Positions 16,934 to 25,655 of a stretch of DNA of 64,000 nt are shown in pieces (positions within the stretch are counted from its first letter, which is position 1; the number at the start of each line of letters is the position of its first letter). The stretch lies in the NCBI RefSeq assembly GCF_022698165.1, contig NZ_JALDAY010000002.1, positions 310,001-374,000 on the forward strand. The letters are read 5' to 3'. Position numbers and translations under genes: made by a program. The notes beneath the pieces were generated by a model, which had not been told where the DNA came from, did not search any database, and saw only the letters and a program-made list of their open reading frames with translations. This DNA comes from Streptomyces cylindrosporus. GTDB lineage: Bacteria > Actinomycetota > Actinomycetes > Streptomycetales > Streptomycetaceae.

Positions 16934-17974
16934 ATGCCCTCCACCCCGCACCGCATCGACGTCCACCAGCACATCGTCCCCGCCTTCTACCGGGACCTCC
17001 TCGCCAAGCGGGGCATCGCCGAGGCCGGTGGCCGGGCGCTGCCGGAGTGGAGTCCCGAGGCGGCACTGGCACTTATGGATCTCCTGGGTACGGCGACGGC
17101 GATCGTGTCGGTGTCCACGCCAGGCGCCGGGTTCCTCGACGATCGGGCCGAGGCCACCGCCCTCGCCCGCCGGCTCAACGACTTCTCCGCCGATCTCGCA
17201 GCCGGGCACGCGGGCCGGTTCGGCTGGTTCGCCACCCTGCCCATGCCGGAGGCCGAAGCCTCCGCGACCGAGGCCCGGCGGGTGCTCACCGAACTGGGCG
17301 CCGACGGGGTCACGCTGCTGGCCAACAACCGGGGCACCTACCTGGGAGCGGAGGGGCAGGACTCGCTGTGGCAGGTCCTCGACGAGCACGCGGCCATCGT
17401 GTTCGTACACCCGGCCGACCTTCCCGCGCCGCCGGTCGAGGGCATCCCGCCGTTCGCCGCCGACTTCCTGCTCGACACGACGCGGGCCGCCTACCTCCTC
17501 GTACGCAACGGAATCCCGCGCCGCTACCCCCGTATCCGGTTCATCCTGAGCCACGCCGGCGGCTTCGTCCCCTACTCCTCACACCGCATGGCCGTCGCCA
17601 TCGCGGGCGACACCGGGCGCAGCCCGCTGGACGTCCTGGACGACTTCCGCGCCTTCTACTTCGACACCGCGCTCTCCTCCAGCCCCGCCGCGCTGCCGAC
17701 GCTGCTGGCCTTCGCCCAGCCCGGACACGTCCTGTTCGGCAGCGACTGGCCCTTCGCCCCCACGCCCGCCGGGCAGTACTTCGCGAACGGCCTCGACAAC
17801 CACCCGCTCACGCCGGACGCGCTCAAGGCCATGAACCGCGCCAACGCCGAGGCACTCTTCCCCCGCTTCGGCGGGGCCGCCGCGCCCTCCCGGCCCCGGG
17901 CACGCCTACGACAGTCCGCGCAGCGAGCCGCCGCGCGCCTCGTCTTCAAGCTCGTGCAGCCGCGTACCGGCTGA
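16934..17974 (+). CDS. Cytoplasmic amidohydrolase, aromatic-acid decarboxylase type
   Basis: Paralogue of the exported enzyme at 10473-11654 but without a signal peptide; 346 residues. It has the metal motif HQH in RIDVHQHIVPAFYRDLL, FVHPADL, LSHAGG, and an Asp in FGSDWPFAP. It shows the LPEWSPE and VSVSTPG stretches characteristic of the 6-methylsalicylate decarboxylase-like group. It probably removes CO2 from a hydroxylated benzoate or a pathway intermediate. It lies 170 bp after the first hydratase and 45 bp before the MFS transporter gene, so all three may be expressed together. The C-terminal 35 residues are Arg/Ala-rich and unlike the family. Confidence 0.84.
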   Translation: MPSTPHRIDVHQHIVPAFYRDLLAKRGIAEAGGRALPEWSPEAALALMDLLGTATAIVSVSTPGAGFLDDRAEATALARRLNDFSADLAAGHAGRFGWFATLPMPEAEASATEARRVLTELGADGVTLLANNRGTYLGAEGQDSLWQVLDEHAAIVFVHPADLPAPPVEGIPPFAADFLLDTTRAAYLLVRNGIPRRYPRIRFILSHAGGFVPYSSHRMAVAIAGDTGRSPLDVLDDFRAFYFDTALSSSPAALPTLLAFAQPGHVLFGSDWPFAPTPAGQYFANGLDNHPLTPDALKAMNRANAEALFPRFGGAAAPSRPRARLRQSAQRAAARLVFKLVQPRTG

Positions 17975-18019
17975 CACACCTCAAGCTCGCTTCCCACGAC
18001 TCCGATCGAGGCACGCCCC

Positions 18020-19605
18020 ATGTCCACCGCGCCCGAACCCGAGACGCGCGCACCCGACGCGTCCATCACCCCCGAACCAGAGGCACACACACCCGAAGCG
18101 TCCATCGCCACCGGACGGGCCGGACACCGTGGCGTCCTGTTCGCGATGTGCCTGGCGCTCGTCCTGGTCGTCGCGTCCGTCTCCGCACTCAACCTCGCCC
18201 TGCCCGACCTCGCTCTCGACCTGTCGGCCTCCAACTCCTCCCTGACCTGGATCGCCGACGCCTACACCGTCGCCCTGGCCGCCCTCGTACTCCCGCTCGG
18301 CGCGATCGGCGACCGGGTCGGCCGCCGCAACGTCCTCATCGTCGGCACGTTCGTCTTCGGTGCGGCGTCGTTGGCGGCGTCCTTCGCCGACTCCACCGGC
18401 ATGCTCATCGCCTGGCGGGTCGTCATGGGCGTCGGCGCCGCGATGATCATGCCGGGCACGCTGTCCACCATCACCGCGGCCTTTCCTCCTCAGCAGCGCA
18501 CCCGGGGAGTCGCCGTCTGGTCCGGCTTCGCCGCGGCGGGCGCCATCATCGGCATGCTCGCCGCGGGCGCCCTGCTGGAGCAGTTCTCCTGGCGGTCGAT
18601 CTTCGTGACCAGCGCCGCCGTGGCCCTCGCGGCCGCGATCGCCGCGGGCCTCCTGGCACCCAACACCAGGGACGAGCACCCCGGCCCCCCCGACGTGCCC
18701 GGCGCCGTGACCACCGCGCTGGCCATCGGCACCCTCGTGTACGCGATCATCGAGGGTAACGAACAGGGCTGGGGTGAGCCCGTGGTGATCGGCGCCCTCG
18801 TCGTCACGGTGGTGTGCTTCGGCGCATACGCCTTCTTCGGCCTGCGTACCGAACACCCGCTGCTGGACCCGGCGCTGTTCGGCATCCCCGGCTTCCGGGC
18901 CGGCGCCGTCACGGTCCTCGTGCAGTTCATGGCGGTGTTCGGGTTCTTCTTCGTGGGTCTGCAATATCTCCAACTCGTCCTCGGCTACAGCCCCTTGAAG
19001 GCCGCCCTCGCCCTGGTGCCGGTCGCCGTGGTCGTTCTGCCCACTTCCCAAGCCACTCCGCACCTGGTGCGCAAGGCCGGCATGAAAGTCACCATGTCGA
19101 CCGGACTGCTCCTGCTCGCCGTCGGCCTGTTCGTCATCTCCCGGCTCGACGTCGACTCCGGCTACGGCCCCTTCCTCGGCGGCCTGATCGTGTCCGGCGT
19201 CGGCATCGGTCTGAGCGGCGCCGTCGGCACCTCCGCCATCACCGGATCGCTCGCGCGGGGTCAGCAGGGGGTGGCCTCCGCGATGAACGACACCACCCGC
19301 GAGGTCGGCTCGGCCGTCGGCATCGCCCTCATGGGCTCGATCTACGGCAGCCACTACCGCTCCAGCCTGCCCGACTCGGTGGACCGACTCCCCCACGACG
19401 CCGCCGAGAACGTCAGGGACTCGGCGGCCGGCGGCCTCCATGTCGCCAAACAGCTCGGCACCCAGGGCAAGGCCCTCGCCGACAGCGTCAAGTCCGCCTT
19501 CATGGACGGCCTGTCCGCCTCGCTCGTCGCCGTCTGCTGCGTGGTCCTCGCAGCCGCGATCGGTGCCCTGCTCCGGGCCCCAAAACCCCACCCACCACGG
19601 ACTGA
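18020..19605 (+). CDS. MFS drug/aromatic transporter, DHA2 (14-TM) type, apparent frameshift at its end
   Basis: Membrane transporter with about 14 hydrophobic segments between residues 35 and 520, and motif A GAIGDRVGRRN in the first cytoplasmic loop. Such proteins exchange drugs or aromatic compounds for protons. As written, the frame does not stop after the last helix but continues to 20356, right across the opposite IclR gene, with a meaningless Arg/Pro-rich tail. Adding one base in the C/A run at 19578-19588 gives the natural ending LLRAPKTPPTTD and a stop at 19603-19605. I therefore annotate the end there (528 codons) and regard the longer form as a sequencing error or a recent mutation. 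It probably imports the aromatic substrate or exports a toxic intermediate. Confidence 0.8.
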
Positions 19606-19609
19606 CGGC

Positions 19610-20359
19610 TCAGCCGCCCCCACGCAACGCCCGAGACAACCCCAGGGCAGCCGTGCGCACCGCAGGAGCCAACTGCGCCGGGCTGAAGCGGGAGCGCGGT
19701 ACGGCAACCGAAAGGGCGGCGACCGCGGTACCCCCCGAGAACACGGGGGCCGCGATGCAGTTCACGCCGACCGCGGCCTCCTGCTCCTCGTAGGCCAGGC
19801 CCGACACCTGGATCTGCTCCAGGGCGAGGCGCAGCCGCACCGGGTCGGTGATCGAGTGCGGCGTGAGACTCGGCAACGGCTCGGCCAGCACCTGCTCGGT
19901 CAACTCCTTGCCGGAGAAGGCCAGGAGCGCCTTTCCGACGGCCGTGCAAGTCAGGGGCAGGCTGCCGCCGATACGGGAGGGCAGTCGCAGGGCCTCGTGG
20001 CCGTGGATGCGCTCCAGGTAGACGACCTCCATGCCCTCGCGGATACCGAGGTGCACGGTCTCGCGGGTGGCCTCGAACAGGTCCTGGAGGAACGGCAGGG
20101 CTGTCTCGCGCAGGTCGAGCCGGTGCGGGACCAGGGAGCCGAGCTCGAACAGCTTGGCTCCGAGCCGGTACTGGGTGCCCGAGCGCTCGAGCCAGCCCAG
20201 TCGGACGAGGTCCGCCGCCAGTCGGTGGACGGTCGGCTTGGGGAGGCCGGTGCACTCCGAAAGTTCCGACAGACGGAACGGTCCGCCGCTCGGGCTGAAG
20301 CATTCCAAGATGGCTGCGGCCTTCTCCAGCATGCTGCCGCTCGCGATGTTCCGTGACAC
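19610..20359 (-). CDS. IclR family regulator
   Basis: Regulator of 249 residues. The N-terminal winged HTH contains FRLSELSECTGLPKPTVHRLAADL, and the C-terminal effector domain has the usual HLGIREGMEVVYLERI and TAVGKALLAF segments. Its relatives often control aromatic catabolism in response to the substrate. It is divergent from the hydratase-dehydrogenase-aldolase operon that begins at 20432. A perfect palindrome overlaps its own start codon, so autoregulation is likely. It is convergent with the MFS gene. Confidence 0.9.
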   Translation of the reverse strand: MSRNIASGSMLEKAAAILECFSPSGGPFRLSELSECTGLPKPTVHRLAADLVRLGWLERSGTQYRLGAKLFELGSLVPHRLDLRETALPFLQDLFEATRETVHLGIREGMEVVYLERIHGHEALRLPSRIGGSLPLTCTAVGKALLAFSGKELTEQVLAEPLPSLTPHSITDPVRLRLALEQIQVSGLAYEEQEAAVGVNCIAAPVFSGGTAVAALSVAVPRSRFSPAQLAPAVRTAALGLSRALRGGG

Positions 20360-20364
20360 GGAAC
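20348..20364. promoter_or_regulatory. Perfect 17-bp IclR-type palindrome over the regulator start codon
   Basis: GTTCCGTG-A-CACGGAAC is a perfect palindrome spanning the ATG (20357-20359) of the IclR gene and lying 68 bp upstream of the hydratase start. Size and TTCCG/CGGAA arms are typical of IclR-family operators. Position predicts direct repression of iclR and control of the downstream lower-pathway operon. Confidence 0.75.
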
Positions 20365-20431
20365 AAAGCTTGGCTCATCCGGAGTCAGCTGTCTATATCG
20401 GTGTCAGCACTCGCACCCCCTGGAGGAATCC

Positions 20432-21247
20432 ATGCCGCACGCCGCCTCACCGGCCGTGGTCAAGGCCGCCGACCTGCTGGAGGAGGCCGCCCGTACCCGG
20501 GCCGCCTGCCCGCCGGTGCGGACCCTGCTCGACGCCGGCGACCTGGAGGCCGCCTACGCCGTGCAGCAGGTCAACGTCCGCCGCGCGCTGGACGCCGGGC
20601 GACGGATCGTCGGCCGCAAGATCGGGCTGACCTCGACGGCCGTGCAGCGGCAACTGGGCGTGGACCAGCCCGACTTCGGCGCCTTGTTCGCGGACATGGC
20701 GGTGCCGCAGGGCACCGAGGTGCCGGCCGGGCGGCTGCTCCAGCCCAAGGTGGAGGCCGAGGTCGCGCTCGTCCTCGCCGAGGATCTGCCGCACCGCACG
20801 TGCACGGTCGTGGACGTGTTGCGCGCGGTGGACTTCGCGCTGCCCGCCCTGGAGATCGTCGACAGCCGGATCGCGGGCTGGGACATCTCCCTCGTCGACA
20901 CGGTCGCCGACAACGCCTCCTGTGGCATGTACGTCCTCGGCGGCAGCCCCGTACCGCTGAGCGGGCTCGATCTGCGCTCGGTGTCGATGACCATGACCCG
21001 CAACGGCGAGACCGTCTCCGAGGGCACCGGCGCCGACTGTCTCGGCAGCCCCCTCAACGCGGCCGTCTGGCTGGCCCAGGCCCTCGCCGAACGGGGCGAC
21101 CCGCTGCGCGCCGGCGACCTCGTGCTGACCGGGGCGCTGGGCCCGATGGCCCCCGCCGCGCCCGGTGACGTCTTCGACGCCCACATCTTCGGCCTGGGCT
21201 CGGTCCAGGTCGGCTTCGCCCAGGAACAGGAAGGGGCACGGTCATGA
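20432..21247 (+). CDS. mhpD: 2-keto-4-pentenoate hydratase (copy 2, lower meta pathway)
   Basis: Hydratase of 271 residues converting 2-hydroxypenta-2,4-dienoate to 4-hydroxy-2-oxovalerate. It shows [10 protein letters not shown], the metal-binding [13 protein letters not shown] and [13 protein letters not shown]. It is the first gene of a three-gene operon with the aldehyde dehydrogenase (4-bp overlap) and aldolase, the canonical mhpD-F-E order, so this copy is the more certain hydratase of the two in the window. It is divergent from, and probably controlled by, the IclR regulator. GGAGGAAT precedes the ATG. Confidence 0.92.
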   Translation: MPHAASPAVVKAADLLEEAARTRAACPPVRTLLDAGDLEAAYAVQQVNVRRALDAGRRIVGRKIGLTSTAVQRQLGVDQPDFGALFADMAVPQGTEVPAGRLLQPKVEAEVALVLAEDLPHRTCTVVDVLRAVDFALPALEIVDSRIAGWDISLVDTVADNASCGMYVLGGSPVPLSGLDLRSVSMTMTRNGETVSEGTGADCLGSPLNAAVWLAQALAERGDPLRAGDLVLTGALGPMAPAAPGDVFDAHIFGLGSVQVGFAQEQEGARS

Positions 21248-22179
21248 CCACCAAGGTCGCCATCATCGGCTCCGGCAACATCGGCACCGACCTCATGATC
21301 AAGGTCCTGAGGCTCTCGGAGAGCCTGGAGATAGCCGCCCTCGCCGGTATCGACCCGGACTCCGACGGCCTGGCCCGCGCCCGCCGCCTCAAGGTCGCCA
21401 CCACCCACGAGGGCGTCGAAGGCCTGGTGAAACTGGACGAGTTCGCCGACGTCGACATCGTCTTCGACGCCACCTCTGCCGGCGCCCACCGCCACCACGA
21501 CGAGGTGCTCCGCGCACTGGGCCGCACCCTGGTCGACCTCACCCCGGCCGCGATCGGCCCGTACGTCGTCCCGTCGGTGAACGGCGACGCCCACCTCGAC
21601 GCCGGAAACGTCAACATGGTCACCTGCGGCGGCCAGGCCACCATCCCGATCGTCGCCGCGATCAACGCCGTGTCGCCCGTCCATTACGGCGAGATCGTCG
21701 CGTCCATAGCCTCCCGCTCCGCAGGCCCCGGCACTCGGGCGAACATCGACGAGTTCACCGAGACCACGTCGTCGGCGATCGAGCAGGTCGGCGGGGCCGC
21801 GCGCGGCAAGGCGATCATCGTGCTCAACCCGGCCGAACCCCCGCTGATCATGCGGGACACCGTGCACTGCCTGGTCTCCGAGTGCGCGACCGAGGCCGTG
21901 ACGGCGTCGGTCGAGGAGATGGTCGGCCGTGTCCAGGCGTACGTGCCGGGCTACCGGCTCAAGCAGAAGGTGCAGTACGAGAAGGTGGCCGCCGACGATC
22001 CGCTGCGCACCCTGGCCTCCAGCGGGGATCCCCTGAAGGTCTCCGTCTTCCTGGAGGTCGAGGGTGCCGCCCACTACCTCCCGGCCTACGCCGGGAACCT
22101 CGACATCATGACCTCGGCCGCGCTGCGCACCGCGGAACGCATGGTCGCCCACCGTTCCGTCGAAAGGGCCACGCGATGA
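21244..22179 (+). CDS. mhpF: Acetaldehyde dehydrogenase (acylating)
   Basis: Converts acetaldehyde, NAD+ and CoA to acetyl-CoA. The product has 311 residues. The Rossmann motif [13 protein letters not shown] is at the N-terminus and the catalytic Cys128 is in [11 protein letters not shown], both as in DmpF/MhpF. These enzymes form a channelled complex with the aldolase, and the two genes overlap by 4 bp here. Length and motifs are complete. Confidence 0.95.
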   Translation: MTTKVAIIGSGNIGTDLMIKVLRLSESLEIAALAGIDPDSDGLARARRLKVATTHEGVEGLVKLDEFADVDIVFDATSAGAHRHHDEVLRALGRTLVDLTPAAIGPYVVPSVNGDAHLDAGNVNMVTCGGQATIPIVAAINAVSPVHYGEIVASIASRSAGPGTRANIDEFTETTSSAIEQVGGAARGKAIIVLNPAEPPLIMRDTVHCLVSECATEAVTASVEEMVGRVQAYVPGYRLKQKVQYEKVAADDPLRTLASSGDPLKVSVFLEVEGAAHYLPAYAGNLDIMTSAALRTAERMVAHRSVERATR

Positions 22180-23198
22180 CCCGTCTGTACATCCAGGACG
22201 TCACCCTGCGGGACGGCATGCACGCCGTCCGGCACCGCTACACCGCCGAGCAGGCCCGCACCATCGCCGCCGCCCTGGACGCGGCCGGGGTGGCCGCCAT
22301 CGAGATCGCCCACGGCGACGGACTGGCCGGTTCCAGCATCAACTACGGCATCGGCGCGCACACCGACTGGGAGTGGATCGAGGCCGTCACCGACGCCGCC
22401 TTCCACGCCGTCCCCACGACCCTGCTGCTGCCCGGCATCGGCACCCTGCACGACCTCCGCCAGGCACACCGCCTCGGCATCCGCTCGGTGCGGGTCGCCA
22501 CCCACTGCACCGAGGCCGACATCTCCGCCCAGCACATCGCCGCCGCACGCGAGTTGGGCATGGACGTCGCCGGGTTCCTGATGATGTCCCACATGGCCGA
22601 ACCGGCCGAACTGGCCCGCCAGGCCAAGCTGATGGAGTCCTATGGCGCTACTTGCGTCTACGTCACCGACTCCGGCGGCCGCCTCACCATGGACGGCGTC
22701 CGCGACCGCTTCCACGCCTACCGCGAAGTCCTCGACCCGGCAACGGAGTTGGGCATCCACGCCCACCACAACCTCGCACTCGGTGTCGCCAACAGTGTCG
22801 TCGCCGTGGAAAGCGGCGCCATCCGCGTCGACGCCTCCCTCGCGGGCCAGGGCGCCGGCGCGGGCAACTGCCCCCTGGAGGCGTTCATCGCGGTCGCCGA
22901 CCTGATGGGCTGGGAGCACGCCTGCGAGCTGTTCCCCCTCATGGACGCCGCCGACGACCTCGTACGCCCCCTGCAGGACCGCGAGGTCCGGGTCGACCGC
23001 GAAACCCTCAGCCTCGGCTACGCGGGCGTGTACTCCAGCTTCCTGCGGCACGCGGAGACCGCCGCCGCGCGCTACGGGTTGGACACCCGCAGCATCCTGG
23101 TCGAGGTGGGCCGCCGGGGCATGGTCGGCGGCCAGGAGGACATGATCACCGACATCGCCCTGGACCTGATCACACAGATGCGAAGCACCTCGGTCTGA
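22176..23198 (+). CDS. mhpE: 4-hydroxy-2-oxovalerate aldolase
   Basis: Splits 4-hydroxy-2-oxovalerate into pyruvate and acetaldehyde, the last step before the dehydrogenase. The 340-residue protein has [15 protein letters not shown] with the metal Asp13 and catalytic His20, and the second metal site in [15 protein letters not shown], as in DmpG. The C-terminal partner-docking domain is present. It overlaps the dehydrogenase gene by 4 bp. It ends the aromatic locus; an accessory island begins after it. Confidence 0.95.
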   Translation: MTRLYIQDVTLRDGMHAVRHRYTAEQARTIAAALDAAGVAAIEIAHGDGLAGSSINYGIGAHTDWEWIEAVTDAAFHAVPTTLLLPGIGTLHDLRQAHRLGIRSVRVATHCTEADISAQHIAAARELGMDVAGFLMMSHMAEPAELARQAKLMESYGATCVYVTDSGGRLTMDGVRDRFHAYREVLDPATELGIHAHHNLALGVANSVVAVESGAIRVDASLAGQGAGAGNCPLEAFIAVADLMGWEHACELFPLMDAADDLVRPLQDREVRVDRETLSLGYAGVYSSFLRHAETAAARYGLDTRSILVEVGRRGMVGGQEDMITDIALDLITQMRSTSV

Positions 23199-23579
23199 TC
23201 CACCCTGACCGGGACGACGACCTCCGAGGGCCTGGTGCGCAGCGGTGCGCGCCAGGCAACGCCCACCATGTGTCAGGTCCACACCCCGACGAAGATCTTG
23301 CATTTACCGACTCACCGCCGGCGCCGCGGGGGTTACTCCGCTCTCGCATCAAGGCCCGATCCGTAGGGATCGACCTGCCTGGGATCACCAGGGCGCGGTC
23401 CTGGAGCTGCCAGCCCCGTCCAAACGAGTGGATATCCACGCGCCCTGCGCCGACAGCCTGCTTCCCTGCTCGGGTCGCTTTCCGAAGTTCTGGCAAGTTT
23501 CCGCAAGTTCCTGGCTTGAGGGCTCAGTCGCGGGCAAGCTCTGGCACAGAGATCCTTACCGGCATCCGAGGAGGACATC
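23199..23579. promoter_or_regulatory. Intergenic region at the island boundary with three decamer direct repeats
   Basis: No gene is visible in these 380 bp. At 23484-23510 the pattern (G/C)AAGTT(C/T) occurs three times at exact 10-bp spacing (AAGTT at 23485, 23495 and 23505), placing each copy on the same face of the helix. This lies about 70-95 bp upstream of the first island gene. A related GCAAGCTC follows at 23534. It is probably the binding array of the XRE regulator encoded at 24328-25173, by position only. Confidence 0.55.
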
Positions 23580-23810
23580 ATGGCCCTGCGCAAGCTCGGC
23601 AAGGACCCGGAGAGTCCGAGTGGCGGCTCGCCCACCATCTACCTCGACGAGGAGAAGGACAGCTACCTCGTGCAGGGGTGGAAGGTGGAGGACTCCGAGC
23701 GTCTCGGGCAGATGGACATCCCCGGCCATGAGTCGGTGGTGGAGATCCCCCGGCGCATGGTGCAGTTCTTCCTGGAGGTGAAGAAGGATGACGAGGCCCC
23801 CGACGTTTGA
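23580..23810 (+). CDS. Small acidic protein of XRE/DUF6879 locus, unknown function
   Basis: A 76-residue soluble protein that I do not recognise by family. It is rich in charged residues, has no Cys and no membrane segment, and contains LVQGWKVEDSERL followed by a short helix EIPRRMVQFFLEVKK. A GGAGGA site lies 7 nt before the ATG. Its last 23 bases overlap the start of the DUF6879-type gene. Small genes of this kind accompany WhiJ-like XRE regulators in Streptomyces, often interpreted as partner or toxin-like subunits. It is therefore likely a protein partner of the regulator system and not an enzyme. Confidence 0.75.
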   Translation: MALRKLGKDPESPSGGSPTIYLDEEKDSYLVQGWKVEDSERLGQMDIPGHESVVEIPRRMVQFFLEVKKDDEAPDV

Positions 23811-24300
23811 GGAGCTGTTCCGCGACTGCCAGAGGACGGCCGTCCATCTGGAGATGCGCGACGCCTACATGAAGTCGGACCCGGCCTTCATCGACTGGAA
23901 GGCCGGCGTGGTTCTCGACCCCTCCGAGCGCTGGGCCGACTGGCACGCCATTGTCACGGAAGCGACCTCGCGCGGCGTCGAGGTGCGCCGCGCCCGCGTC
24001 GTCTCGACACCGGTCAGCGAGTACATCCGCTTCGAGTACGACGTGACGGACGGGCTGAACATCGCGGCCGGCGAGAGCGTGCGGTGGCTCCCGCGGCGCT
24101 CCGCGACCGACATCGCGCTTCCGGGCAACGACTTCTGGCTGTTCGACTCCCACCTCGTCCTCGTCAACCACTTCGACGGCGAGGGCGAAAACATGGAGGT
24201 CGAGCTCACCGAAGACCCCGAGGTGGCGAAGCTGTGCGAGTCGGCCTTCGAGGCCGTATGGCAGCGCGCGACGCCCCACGCCGCGTTCGAGCTTGCCTGA
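23788..24300 (+). CDS. DUF6879-like protein
   Basis: A soluble 170-residue protein with features of the DUF6879 family found beside Streptomyces XRE regulators. These include FEELFRDCQRTAVHLEMRDAY at the N-terminus, RARVVSTPVSEYIRFEYD in the middle and NDFWLFDSHLVLVNHFD towards the end. The family has no established biochemical role; it may be an effector or signalling partner of the neighbouring regulator. It overlaps the previous small gene by 23 bp and precedes the XRE gene by 27 bp, so the three form one unit. Confidence 0.78.
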   Translation: MTRPPTFEELFRDCQRTAVHLEMRDAYMKSDPAFIDWKAGVVLDPSERWADWHAIVTEATSRGVEVRRARVVSTPVSEYIRFEYDVTDGLNIAAGESVRWLPRRSATDIALPGNDFWLFDSHLVLVNHFDGEGENMEVELTEDPEVAKLCESAFEAVWQRATPHAAFELA

Positions 24301-24327
24301 CAGCGCGAACAGCACCGCCGCACCGAG

Positions 24328-25173
24328 ATGACATCGCCCTCTTCGAGCGTCCAGGAAGCCCGCAAGGCGCTCGGACAACGTCTGGCCGAAATCCGAAAGA
24401 CCGCCGGATTTACCAAGCGAGCGCTGGCCCAAAGCCTGGGCTGGCACGAGTCGAAGGCTTCGCGCTTCGAGAGCGGCACACGCGCGCCCTCGGAGCGCGA
24501 CCTTCGCGCGTGGTGTTCCGCGTGCGGCGCGGAAGGCCAGGCAGAGGATCTCATCTCGACGGCCCGCGGAATTGAGGGCATGTATGTCGAGTGGCGCAAG
24601 ATGGAACGCCACGGTCTCAAGTGGGCGCAGGAATCCGTGGTTCCTCTCTGGGAGCGCACCGAACGCTTCCGGATTTACTCGCCCTGGCTCATCCCCGGCC
24701 CCGTGCAGACAGCCTCATACATTACTGCGCTTCTGACCTCCATTCGCGACCGCCGAGGACTCATCGACGATGTACCGGCGGCCGTCAAGGTGCGCGTCGA
24801 GAAGCAGCAAGTCGTCTACGGGAACCACAAGTTCGCCATCCTTCTGGAGGAGAGCGTGCTGCGGTACCGCATCGGCGGAACCGACGTGATGGCCGGCCAG
24901 CTCGGCTATCTCCTCAGCGTCATGGCACTGCCGTCGGTGAGCATCGGCATCATCCCCCAGGACGCCGACCGCTCGGGCCTGTGGCCGGTCGAGGGATTCT
25001 TCTTGTACGACGACGAGTTGGTGAACGTCGAACTGGTTTCGGCTCATCTCACCGTCGTCCAGAAACACGAACTTGCCATGTATGCCAAGACATTCAGCGA
25101 GCTGGCCGAACTTGCCGTCTACGGCGCCGCAGCGCGGGAAATCATCACCGCTGCCATCGAATCTCTAGGGTGA
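24328..25173 (+). CDS. XRE regulator with DUF5753 domain (WhiJ/Scr1-antitoxin-like)
   Basis: Transcription factor of 281 residues. An N-terminal Cro/CI helix-turn-helix lies at about residues 12-70 (TKRALAQSLGWHESKASRFESG), followed by the DUF5753 domain with YSPWLIPGPVQTASY and LLEESVLRYRIGG. In Streptomyces these proteins include WhiJ and so-called Scr1-family antitoxin-like regulators that work with small partner proteins. It ends the three-gene regulatory unit. The next operon begins 92 bp further on, and a GCAAGTTCC motif like the upstream repeats lies between, suggesting that this protein controls both. Confidence 0.88.
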   Translation: MTSPSSSVQEARKALGQRLAEIRKTAGFTKRALAQSLGWHESKASRFESGTRAPSERDLRAWCSACGAEGQAEDLISTARGIEGMYVEWRKMERHGLKWAQESVVPLWERTERFRIYSPWLIPGPVQTASYITALLTSIRDRRGLIDDVPAAVKVRVEKQQVVYGNHKFAILLEESVLRYRIGGTDVMAGQLGYLLSVMALPSVSIGIIPQDADRSGLWPVEGFFLYDDELVNVELVSAHLTVVQKHELAMYAKTFSELAELAVYGAAAREIITAAIESLG

Positions 25174-25265
25174 ATGCACGGCAAGTTCCGGCATACTCGT
25201 GGAAGCCCGTTCGCTTCCCTTCCTAGCGTTATAGCCACGGCTGAAAGCGCGCTCCGGAGGGGCCA
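25174..25265. promoter_or_regulatory. Probable promoter of the peptidoglycan-like operon, with GCAAGTTCC motif
   Basis: This 92-bp gap carries GCAAGTTCC at 25181-25189, matching the repeats at 23484-23510. An AT-richer segment with GCGTTATAGCC lies near 25226, which could include a -10 region. It is the only sizeable gap upstream of the eight-gene operon that starts at 25266. A strong GGAGG ribosome site is at 25256. Confidence 0.45.
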
Positions 25266-25655
25266 ATGATGACTGTGGCAAGTACGGGCAAGACATTCGA
25301 GACGGCCGAGGACTTCGAGGACGACGGCATCCCCATCGACGTAGAGGCGATCTCGTCGCATACGAATGCCGCCCTCGGCCTGCGGATGGACACCACGACC
25401 CGCGCGGCGATGGACCAGCAGGTGCCGGCGATCGCCGGTCATCTGAACCGCCTGCTCCACGAGGATCTCGGCGCCGACGACGACAGCGAGGTGCGCAAAC
25501 TCCTCCGCGAGGGCACCAAGTTGGTCGACCTCACCAACCGGCCGACCCCCGAGACGCCCACCTTCGGGACCTACCTCTACCTTCGCAATGTCGCCCTGCT
25601 GACGCGACGCCTGCTGTGGATCTACTCCGAGCGCAACGGGCTGGATACCCCGTGA
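25266..25655 (+). CDS. DUF6415-like small helical protein
   Basis: A 129-residue protein, acidic and mostly helical, with ALGLRMDTTTRAAMDQQVPAIAGHLNRLL and a C-terminal LYLRNVALLTRRLLWIY helix. It resembles the DUF6415 group of Streptomyces proteins often found near XRE regulators; function unknown. It is the first gene of a tightly packed operon, and its stop overlaps the NUDIX start by 4 bp (GTGA). Two consecutive ATG codons (25266, 25269) both fit the GGAGG site at 25256. Confidence 0.7.
   Translation: MMTVASTGKTFETAEDFEDDGIPIDVEAISSHTNAALGLRMDTTTRAAMDQQVPAIAGHLNRLLHEDLGADDDSEVRKLLREGTKLVDLTNRPTPETPTFGTYLYLRNVALLTRRLLWIYSERNGLDTP

Noticed and set aside
23199..23579. Attachment site or integrase scar at the left edge of the accessory island
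   Set aside because: No tRNA end, no matching direct repeat at the right side of the island and no integrase were found by eye.
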